From: an uncultured Planctomycetaceae bacterium
GTDB taxonomy: Bacteria > Planctomycetota > Planctomycetia > Pirellulales > UBA1268
Direction of reading: 5' to 3'
Length of the DNA stretch: 6,353 bases
NCBI GenBank assembly: GCA_903949225.1
Contig: CAJAYZ010000227.1
Coordinates: 1-6,353, forward strand
The notes under the pieces were generated by a model. The model saw only the letters and a list, made by a program, of their open reading frames with translations. It had not been told where the DNA came from and made no database searches. The position numbers were made by a program, and so were the translations under genes. This document shows, in pieces, positions 1-5,836 of this stretch; within the stretch, counting starts at the first letter, position 1, and the number at the start of each line of letters is the position of its first letter.

Positions 1-1
1 C

Positions 2-343
2 ATCGACATGCCGGTGCCCGAGGTCAAGGATGAAGAGCGATCGAAGGTCGAGCCCCTCACCGATGGCTTCTGGAGGATCACGATCTGGTTCGGCTACATG
101 GAGCAGCCGCTCCTGATCCCCCTCCTTCGCCGGCTCGCCACGGAGCACCGAATGCCTTTTGACGTCGACACCGCCACGTTCTTCATCGGCCACTCGACGA
201 TCATCGCCGACGAAGGGGGACGCCTGTCGCACATCCCCGAGGTGATCTTCGCCTACCTCAAGCGAAATGCCGTCCAGGAGGAACGCCGCTACCAAGTGCC
301 GGCCGACCAGGTGATGGAGATCGGCGAGCAGATCTCGCTGTAA
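2..343 (+). CDS. kup: Kup-family potassium uptake protein, C-terminal part (5' truncated by window)
   Basis: This is the last 113 codons of a low-affinity potassium transporter of the KUP/HAK/KT family, an inner-membrane K+/H+ symporter usually of about 620-680 residues. Only the cytoplasmic C-terminal domain is visible; the roughly 12 membrane helices lie upstream of the window. Family features seen here are the proline/valine-rich lead-in with PVPEVKDEER, the GFWRITIWFGYMEQP segment (family pattern GFxRVxxxxGFMExP), MPFDVDTATFFIGHSTII (family pattern SFFLGRxTI), the FAYLKRNA segment (family FxxMxRNA) and the end VPADQVMEIGEQISL (family PxxRVxELGxQxEI). The frame is open to the left edge, so the ATG at base 8 is an internal methionine and not a start. 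TAA ends the gene at 341-343. The next gene is of an unrelated type and begins 66 bp later, so kup is probably not part of that unit. The family assignment is firm; the choice of kup over another KUP paralogue name is by homology only. Confidence 0.9.
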   Translation: MDMPVPEVKDEERSKVEPLTDGFWRITIWFGYMEQPLLIPLLRRLATEHRMPFDVDTATFFIGHSTIIADEGGRLSHIPEVIFAYLKRNAVQEERRYQVPADQVMEIGEQISL

Positions 344-345
344 CG

Positions 346-379
346 CACGCTCCTGTCCCGCATGGCTCCGCGGGGCGTG
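346..379 (+). other. possible bulged hairpin after kup
   Basis: Two contiguous pairing blocks form an imperfect stem just after the kup stop. CACGC (346-350) pairs with GCGTG (375-379), and CCCGC (357-361) pairs with GCGGG (370-374) around an 8-base loop. A 6-base bulge (351-356) lies on the left arm only. No T-tract follows, so this is not a convincing intrinsic terminator. It may limit read-through from kup, form a leader structure for the next gene, or be chance pairing in GC-rich DNA. No promoter could be recognised in the 344-409 gap. Confidence 0.25.
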
Positions 380-398
380 GCAACGTAAACTTGCGGAT

Positions 399-402
399 GG
401 AG
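399..402 (+). promoter_or_regulatory. Shine-Dalgarno for the DUF1549/DUF1553 gene
   Basis: GGAG lies 7 bases upstream of the ATG at 410. This supports that start over the internal ATG at 449 (codon 14). Starting at 449 would also remove the positively charged n-region of the signal peptide. Confidence 0.6.
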
Positions 403-409
403 TCTTCCC

Positions 410-3406
410 ATGCAAAATCCATCAGAGCCATCGGTCCGTCGCACCCGTATGGCCTGGGCCGCGGTGGCGATGATCGTGCTCGTTGCGGCGGGTGGAGCGG
501 CGCGCGGCGATGAGGCCATCTCGGCTGAGGCACGTGCCGCCGATCAGGCGTTCTTCGAGACGCGCATCCGCCCGCTCCTCCACGACCATTGCCTGGAGTG
601 CCATGCCGCCGGGGCCGAGGGGGGGCTGCGGCTCGACTCGCTCGCCGCGCTGCTCGCCGGAGGGGATTCGGGTCCTGCGGCAGTCCGTGGTGAGCCGGAC
701 GGGAGCCTGCTGCTGAAGGCGGTCCATTACGACGACCCCGCCCTGCAGATGCCCCCCGCTGGCCGGCTCGCGCCAGCGCAGATCGAGTTGCTCGAGGAGT
801 GGGTGCGGCGTGGGCTCCCCTGGCCCGGCGCGGAGGGAGAGCCTGTGGCTGCCGTCCGTCGGGCTGGGTTCACGATCAGCGCGGACGACCGGGCACGCTG
901 GGCCTATGGGCCGGTCGTCAGGCCCGCCGTACCGATGGCTGAAGAGGGCGCCGATCAGGGATTGGGAGCGATCGACGCGATCTTGAGGGCGCGGATGGCC
1001 AAGGCCGGCATCGGCTCCAATCCCCCCGCGACGCCGCGCGAGCAGGTGTGGCGGCTATGGTTCGACGCGGTTGGGCTCCCGCCGCCACTGGAGATGGTCC
1101 AGACATTCGAGCGTGATCCTTCCGACGCCGCCTGGGGAGCGCTTGTCGACAAGCTCCTGGCGATGCCTGCCTACGGTGAGCGGCAGGCGCGGCATTGGCT
1201 CGATGTTGTCCGGTATGCCCAGACCAACGGCTACGAGCGCGACGACGAGAAGCCCTACGCCTGGCGCTACCGCGATTGGGTGATCGGGGCGATCAACAAC
1301 GACATGCCCTTCGACCGTTTCATCCGCGAGCAGATCGCCGGTGATCTCCTCGAGCCGCGCACCGACTCCGCCGTCATCGCCTCCGGGTTCTGGCATCTCG
1401 GGACGTGGGATGACGAGCCGGACGACATCCGCCTCGCCCGATACGACGAGCTCGACGACGCACTCTCCACGATCGGTCAGGCGTTCCTCGGCACGACGCT
1501 CGGCTGTGCCCGCTGCCACGACCACAAATTCGACCCTCTCTCGCAGGCCGACTACTACAGCCTCGTCGGCATGATCCGTGGCGTGAAGCGCTACGAACGG
1601 GCGCTGCTCCCTCCGAAGCCGGACGCGGCGATGTTCCTGCCGATCGCCGCTGGAGAGGAATGGGCACTGTCAGCGCGTGAGGCCGAAGGCCCGATGGAGC
1701 CCAGCCACGTTCTCATTCGCGGCAACCCCGCCACGCCCGGGGCGGTCGTTTCTCCCGGCCTCCCCGAACTGTTCCGAAGCGGGGCCGCGGCTCCTTCCGG
1801 CCTCGAAGGGCGGCGGGCGCTTGCCGAGTGGATCGCGAGCCCTGCCAATCCGCTCACGGCCCGCGTCGCCGCCAATCGGCTCTGGCAGCACAGCTTCGGT
1901 CGCGGGCTCGTCGCCACGCCGAATGATTTCGGCGCCGCCGGCCTCGCTGCCAGCCATCCGGAATTGCTCGACTGGCTCGCGGCGGAGCTCGTCGAATCCG
2001 GCTGGAGCCTCAAAGCCCTCCACCGCACGATCCTCCAGTCGCGGGCCTATCGGATGTCGTCGCGAGCCGATCGGCCGGAGTGTCTTGCTGCGGATGAGCC
2101 GAACGCGCTCTTTTGGCGGCAGAACCGGCGCCGGCTCGAGGCGGAGATCATTCGCGATGCTTTTCTGGCTGCGTCGGATTCGATCAATCCTATGGTCGGC
2201 GGCCGCGGGTTCTTCATGCAGGTCGGGCCCGATTCGCTCTCCGGTCAGTCGCGGCCCGGTCTCGGCTGGGAGATCTCGCATCCGCGAGAGCAGGATCGCC
2301 GCAGCATCTACGGCTTCGTGAAGCGCACGCTCCTCGTGCCGGAGCTCGAAGCCCTCGACTACACCAATACCACAAGCCCCGTCGGCGAGCGCGCCGTGAC
2401 CATCGTCGCGCCGCAGGCCCTCCTCATGGTCAACGGCGACTTCGCCCGCAACCGCGCCCTGGCCCTCGCCGAGCGCGTCGCGGCGGAGACCGGCCCGAGC
2501 GCGCCCGAGGGGGGCGACGAGGCGTTCATCCGTCGTCTCTTCGAGCGGGCGCTGTCGCGCGGGCCGTCCTCGGAGGAGGCTGCGGTCGCCCGCGGCTATC
2601 TTGACCGGCAGACGTCGAACTGGGCGTCCCGTGCCGATACGATTCAGCTCCGCCCCCTCGTCCCCCGGGCCCTCCAGGAGGGCTACCGGAAGATTCTCCG
2701 CCCGGAGCAGATCCTCGAGGTCAGCCCGGCGGCCGGGTGGAGCGTGGGCGGGGGCGTCTGGGGGGGGAGTTACGAGGGGATCGTCAACGCCGAACCGGCC
2801 GCTGGTCCGTTCGCGCTGTTTGGAGGCGAGCCGTCGGCCGTGCCGCCAGCCGGATTCTCGCCGGGGATGACATGTCGCGACGGCGTCATCGAGGCCGAAG
2901 TGTTTGTGCGCGACGCGGCTGACATCATCGCGCTGGTGTTCGCCGGCGTCCCCTCCGGCGAGCCGGCTACTCAGCGCTCCACCGGCTACGAACTGGTCCT
3001 CGTGCCCGAGGATGGCGTCGTCGAACTGCGGCGGGTGAATCCCGATGGCGTGATGGTGCTCGCGTCGGTGAAGGCGCCGCTGCGGACCGATGCCTGGAGC
3101 CGGCTGCGGCTCGAGCGGCGCGGGGGGCAGTTGACGGCGTGGCTGGCAGACGGCGAGTCCCCCTTTCCGACCGTGCCACTGCTCGAGGCTGTCGATCAAG
3201 AGCCGCTCGACCGTCCGGGGCAGGCCGGCTTGAGAACGCTCGGCGCCGTCACGATCGCCCGCCGGTTCGTCGTTCATCCCGCCGGTGGCGAGCCGTTCCG
3301 CGTCGATCCAGCCGTGCCTCCGAGCCTCGATGAGGCCCGGCGCCGCGCTCGTCGCGATCTCGCGCTTCTCGTCCTCAATCTCAACGAGTTTGTCACCGTC
3401 GACTGA
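410..3406 (+). CDS. PSCyt1-DUF1549-DUF1553 exported cytochrome-like protein with embedded beta-sandwich domain
   Basis: This is a 998-residue planctomycete-type protein. An Arg-rich n-region and hydrophobic stretch (about residues 10-33, ending GGAARG) look like a Sec signal peptide. The PSCyt1 domain (planctomycete cytochrome c, about 45-140) carries the haem-binding motif CLECH at 61-65 and the family segment LLLKAVHYDDPALQMPP. PSCyt2/DUF1549 runs from about 187 to 396 and contains ARHWLDVVRYAQTNG and a second haem-type motif, CARCH, at 366-370 followed by DHKFDP. After a short linker comes DUF1553: HVLIRGNPATPG (about 433-444), GRRALAEWIASPANPLTARV, NRLWQHSFGRGLV from 489, SHPELLDWLA from 515, and the helical segment ending GYLDRQ near 734. 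Residues about 776-960 look like a concanavalin A-like/LamG or DUF1080-type beta-sandwich. The protein then closes with LLVLNLNEFVTVD, the usual DUF1553 ending. Predicted location is outside the cytoplasmic membrane, with up to two covalent haems. The family has no settled biochemical function; a redox role, perhaps on carbohydrates, is inference. It pairs with the DUF1501 gene 17 bp downstream. Confidence 0.93.
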   Translation: MQNPSEPSVRRTRMAWAAVAMIVLVAAGGAARGDEAISAEARAADQAFFETRIRPLLHDHCLECHAAGAEGGLRLDSLAALLAGGDSGPAAVRGEPDGSLLLKAVHYDDPALQMPPAGRLAPAQIELLEEWVRRGLPWPGAEGEPVAAVRRAGFTISADDRARWAYGPVVRPAVPMAEEGADQGLGAIDAILRARMAKAGIGSNPPATPREQVWRLWFDAVGLPPPLEMVQTFERDPSDAAWGALVDKLLAMPAYGERQARHWLDVVRYAQTNGYERDDEKPYAWRYRDWVIGAINNDMPFDRFIREQIAGDLLEPRTDSAVIASGFWHLGTWDDEPDDIRLARYDELDDALSTIGQAFLGTTLGCARCHDHKFDPLSQADYYSLVGMIRGVKRYERALLPPKPDAAMFLPIAAGEEWALSAREAEGPMEPSHVLIRGNPATPGAVVSPGLPELFRSGAAAPSGLEGRRALAEWIASPANPLTARVAANRLWQHSFGRGLVATPNDFGAAGLAASHPELLDWLAAELVESGWSLKALHRTILQSRAYRMSSRADRPECLAADEPNALFWRQNRRRLEAEIIRDAFLAASDSINPMVGGRGFFMQVGPDSLSGQSRPGLGWEISHPREQDRRSIYGFVKRTLLVPELEALDYTNTTSPVGERAVTIVAPQALLMVNGDFARNRALALAERVAAETGPSAPEGGDEAFIRRLFERALSRGPSSEEAAVARGYLDRQTSNWASRADTIQLRPLVPRALQEGYRKILRPEQILEVSPAAGWSVGGGVWGGSYEGIVNAEPAAGPFALFGGEPSAVPPAGFSPGMTCRDGVIEAEVFVRDAADIIALVFAGVPSGEPATQRSTGYELVLVPEDGVVELRRVNPDGVMVLASVKAPLRTDAWSRLRLERRGGQLTAWLADGESPFPTVPLLEAVDQEPLDRPGQAGLRTLGAVTIARRFVVHPAGGEPFRVDPAVPPSLDEARRRARRDLALLVLNLNEFVTVD
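2746..2779 (+). other. G-rich tract with G8 run and G-quadruplex potential
   Basis: The coding strand reads GGG, C, GGGGG, CGTCT, an unbroken run of eight G (2760-2767), then GGGG at 2776-2779. By splitting the G8 run, four tracts of at least three G can be assigned with loops of seven bases or fewer, which fits the usual G-quadruplex pattern. It encodes the Gly-rich VGGGVWGGSYEG stretch at the start of the beta-sandwich module. It may only reflect Gly/Trp codons in a GC-rich genome. Confidence 0.4.
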
Positions 3407-3423
3407 AGCGGAGCATCGAGCCG

Positions 3424-4890
3424 ATGGATGATCGCACAGCCCCTTCAGGCCTCACTGGGCCCCGCCGCCGCTTGCTCCTCGACGCCGGCGCCGGCTTCTC
3501 AGGCCTTGCTCTCACGGGTCTCCTCGAAAAGGATGGTTTTTTCGCGTCGGCTGCCGGCCCGGCCGACAGCCGGCCGCTCGCGCCGAAGCCGGCCCACCGC
3601 AAGGGGGCCAAGGCCTGCATTTTTCTGTACATGTATGGCGGTCCTTCACAGATGGACCTGTTCGACTACAAGCCCGAGCTCCAGAAGCGCGACGGGCAGG
3701 AGATCGAGCTCGAGATCCGCCGCCGGTCGCTCCAAAAGCAGACGCTCCTCGGCTCGAAGCGGACCTTCCGCCAGCATGGTCAGTCGGGCCTGTGGATCTC
3801 CGACGCCTTGCCGAAGCTTGCCGGGCATGCCGATGAGTTGGCTGTCGTGAAGAGCCTGTGGGCCGATTCCTTCGCCCACGGGTCAGCGAATCTGCAGATG
3901 AACACCGGGAGGATTCTCCAGGGCCATCCGACGCTGGGAAGCTGGCTCTCCTACGGCCTGGGGAGCGAAAACGACAATCTCCCCGGCTTCGTCGTCATGC
4001 TCGATCCGCGCGGCGGGCCGATCCCCGGGGCCGCCAACTGGGCGGCCGGATACATGCCTTCGGCCTACCAGGGGACGGTGTTCCGCTCGGCCGGCGAGGC
4101 GATCCCGGCCCTCGATCCTCCCGCCGGGGTGACGCGGGGGATGCAACGCGATGGCGTCGACACCCTCGCCGCCCTCAACCGGATCCACGCCGATGCCCGC
4201 ACCGCGACCGGCGATCTCGAAGCCCGGGTGGCCGCCTACGAACTCGGCTTCCAACTCCAGGCGAGCGGCCCGGAGCTGTTGGATCTCTCCGACGAGAGCC
4301 CGGCGACGCTTGCCGCCTACGGGCTCTTCGAGAAGAAAGGAGCTCACCCGCTCTCGCTCGGCCCCGCCCCGTTCGGCCGCCAGTGCCTCGTCGCCCGCAG
4401 GCTCGTCGAACGCGGCGTCCGCTTTGTGCAGATCTATTCCGGCGGCGGCCATCAGCAGCAGAATTGGGATGCCCACAACGGCGTCGAGGAGAATCTCGCC
4501 ATCCACGCCCCTGAGATCGATCAGCCGATCGCGGCGCTGCTTGCCGACCTCAAGGCCCGCGGCCTCCTCGACGACACGCTCATTGTCTGGGGAGGAGAGT
4601 TTGGCCGTCAGCCGGTGGGGCAGGGGGCCAACGGAGGCCGCGACCACAACCCGAAGGGCTTCACCTATTTCCTGGCAGGCGGTGGCGTGAAGGGGGGAAC
4701 GAGCTACGGCGAGACCGACGACCTCGGCCATGAAGCCGTCGTCAATCGCCACCACGTCCGTGATCTCCACGCTACGATCCTCCATCTCATGGGGCTCGAC
4801 CCCGAGCGGCTCACGTACTTCTACGGCGGGCTCGATCAGAAGCTCACCGGCGTCCAGCCAGCCCGACCGATCCAGGGAATCCTCGCATGA
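3424..4890 (+). CDS. DUF1501 family protein, Tat-exported
   Basis: This 488-residue protein belongs to DUF1501 (PF07394), which shares the alkaline phosphatase/sulfatase superfamily fold; its reaction is not established. The N-terminus has PRRRLLLDAG (13-22) followed by a moderately hydrophobic Gly/Ala/Leu stretch to about 34. This is a twin-arginine-type signal and implies export of a folded protein. Family motifs appear in order: YMYGGPSQMDLFDYKPEL from 69, SFAHGSANLQMNTGRILQGHP in the first third, VMLDPRGGP, FVQIYSGGGHQQQNWDAHNG (NWDAHN at 347-352), WGGEFGRQP (389-397), GRDHNPKGF (from 405), NRHHVRDLHATILHLMGLD (441-459) and YFYGGLDQKLTG near the end. The conserved His and Asp residues in these motifs are the likely metal or catalytic ligands. 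The gene looks full length and intact. GGAG at 3410-3413, 10 bases upstream, supports the start. It sits 17 bp after its usual DUF1549/DUF1553 partner, so the two are almost certainly co-transcribed, and it overlaps the next start by 4 bp. Confidence 0.94.
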   Translation: MDDRTAPSGLTGPRRRLLLDAGAGFSGLALTGLLEKDGFFASAAGPADSRPLAPKPAHRKGAKACIFLYMYGGPSQMDLFDYKPELQKRDGQEIELEIRRRSLQKQTLLGSKRTFRQHGQSGLWISDALPKLAGHADELAVVKSLWADSFAHGSANLQMNTGRILQGHPTLGSWLSYGLGSENDNLPGFVVMLDPRGGPIPGAANWAAGYMPSAYQGTVFRSAGEAIPALDPPAGVTRGMQRDGVDTLAALNRIHADARTATGDLEARVAAYELGFQLQASGPELLDLSDESPATLAAYGLFEKKGAHPLSLGPAPFGRQCLVARRLVERGVRFVQIYSGGGHQQQNWDAHNGVEENLAIHAPEIDQPIAALLADLKARGLLDDTLIVWGGEFGRQPVGQGANGGRDHNPKGFTYFLAGGGVKGGTSYGETDDLGHEAVVNRHHVRDLHATILHLMGLDPERLTYFYGGLDQKLTGVQPARPIQGILA

Positions 4891-5795
4891 CTCCGCTTCC
4901 ATCCCCGCCTCCGCTGCCATTCGCGCCTCCGCTGCCGCACCGCCGTCTCCGCGTCGGCTGCGGGGAGTGGGGCTTCCGCGCGCTGCCGATGGCCGATCAC
5001 TTCCGGATTGCCGAGGAGTTTGGATTCCGTGAGCTTGAGTTTGGGATCGGCGGAGGCCAGCCGGGCCGCCTCCCCGAAGCCCCCTCACCGGCCGACATCG
5101 CTGCGTTCCGGGCGCTGGTCACGTCCAGCGGCATCGCGACCCCTGGCTGCTGCATCGAGAACGACTTCTCCGCCGGCGGTCCCGAAGAGGTGGCTTCGGC
5201 GGTCGTGACGGCGATCCGGCAGTCGCGGGCAGCGGCCGAGTGTGGCGCCAGGCAGGTCCGCTATTTCGCCGGCTTCACCCCGTGGGCTGCCATGGACGAG
5301 GCCCGCTATGCCCGGATGGTCGATGCCTTGGTGGCCTGCGACAGGGAACTCGATCGCCTCGGGCTGTCGATGGCGATCGAGACCCACGGCGCGATCGACC
5401 ACCGCCCCGACGGCTCCGCCCTCCACATTCACACCGTCACGACCCACCCCGCCGGGCTCCGTCGGCTCCTTGCCGATCTCCCGGCCAGGATCGGGTTCAA
5501 CTACGACCCCGGCAATCTCCGCGCGGCCGATCCGGCCGATCCGTCCTGTGCCGTTGATCTCCTCCGTGGCCGGATGACGTACTGCCATCTGAAGGACTGG
5601 GCCCGGGACGGCGAGGGCTGGCGGGCCGCCGCCGTGGGCGACGTCGCTGACGGCATCGACTGGGCCGATCTTCTCCCCCGCACCGGCTACGATGGCACTT
5701 TCCTGATCGAATACGAACCGCTCCACGACACCCGCGACGGCATCCGCCGCAGTCTGGCGGCACTCCGAGCGGCGGGGTTTGAGTTGGAGTATTGA
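4887..5795 (+). CDS. sugar phosphate isomerase/epimerase-like TIM-barrel protein
   Basis: This 302-residue protein belongs to the xylose isomerase-like/AP endonuclease family 2 TIM-barrel superfamily (COG1082 type). Such enzymes use a divalent metal to isomerise or epimerise sugars and related keto compounds. After a Pro-rich leader (residues 2-17), RLRVGCGEWGF looks like the first strand. Candidate metal or catalytic residues sit at the expected strand ends: E165 and H167 in AIETHG, D207 in FNYDPGN, H234 and D237 in YCHLKDW, and E275 and E277 in IEYEP. No signal peptide or membrane segment is seen, so it should be cytoplasmic. The ATG overlaps the DUF1501 stop in an ATGA arrangement, and AGGGA at 4874-4878 lies 8 bases upstream. 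Both favour this start and translational coupling. A later start at 4989 would delete the first strand. The exact substrate cannot be read from the sequence. Hydroxypyruvate isomerase-like, sugar 3-epimerase-like or keto-glycoside-processing activity are all possible. Confidence 0.88.
   Translation: MTPLPSPPPLPFAPPLPHRRLRVGCGEWGFRALPMADHFRIAEEFGFRELEFGIGGGQPGRLPEAPSPADIAAFRALVTSSGIATPGCCIENDFSAGGPEEVASAVVTAIRQSRAAAECGARQVRYFAGFTPWAAMDEARYARMVDALVACDRELDRLGLSMAIETHGAIDHRPDGSALHIHTVTTHPAGLRRLLADLPARIGFNYDPGNLRAADPADPSCAVDLLRGRMTYCHLKDWARDGEGWRAAAVGDVADGIDWADLLPRTGYDGTFLIEYEPLHDTRDGIRRSLAALRAAGFELEY
4906..4936 (+). repeat. 13-bp direct repeat coding a Pro-rich leader
   Basis: CGCCTCCGCTGCC occurs at 4906-4918 and again at 4924-4936, with an 18-bp (six-codon) period. 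It encodes the repeated PPLP units in the N-terminal leader of the TIM-barrel protein. This is probably a small in-frame duplication that lengthened the leader ahead of the conserved fold. Confidence 0.8.
5525..5542 (+). repeat. two tandem 9-bp units
   Basis: GGCCGATCC is repeated twice without a gap, keeping the frame. It encodes the AADPADPS loop just after the D207 motif of the TIM-barrel protein. It is a minor coding microduplication. Confidence 0.75.
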
Positions 5796-5821
5796 TCCGT
5801 TCCCTGTCAGGGGAAGACGTT

Positions 5822-5828
5822 GAGGTGA
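5822..5828 (+). promoter_or_regulatory. strong Shine-Dalgarno for the redoxin gene
   Basis: GAGGTGA closely matches the complement of the 16S rRNA 3' end and lies 8 bases before the ATG at 5837. It fixes that start over the next in-frame ATG at 5846. It is the best ribosome binding site in the window, so this gene can be translated independently of the one upstream. Confidence 0.75.
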
Positions 5829-5836
5829 GTTCCGCG

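Noticed and set aside
8..10. ATG at base 8 as the start of a small gene
   Set aside because: The frame is open to the left edge and the product is plainly the C-terminal domain of a Kup transporter, so this is an internal methionine.
344..409. Intrinsic terminator or promoter between kup and the next gene
   Set aside because: The hairpin has a 6-base bulge and no T-tract, and no credible -35/-10 pair could be recognised. Only the hairpin itself is listed, at low confidence.
2760..2767. Frameshift at the G8 run
   Set aside because: The frame continues through the run and ends with the expected DUF1553 closing motif, so the gene is intact as given.
1670..3277. Long open frame of 535 codons on the minus strand inside the DUF1549/DUF1553 gene
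   Set aside because: It is antisense to a confidently identified gene. Its product is rich in Arg, Gly, Asp and Glu with no recognisable domain, as expected for a shadow frame in GC-rich DNA.
3883..5088. Open frame of 401 codons on the minus strand across the DUF1501 gene and the start of the TIM-barrel gene
   Set aside because: It lies opposite two well-supported genes, has low-complexity composition, no family motif and no convincing ribosome binding site.
5085..5726. Open frame of 213 codons on the minus strand opposite the TIM-barrel gene
   Set aside because: It shows no recognisable motifs and is explained as a shadow of the plus-strand coding frame.
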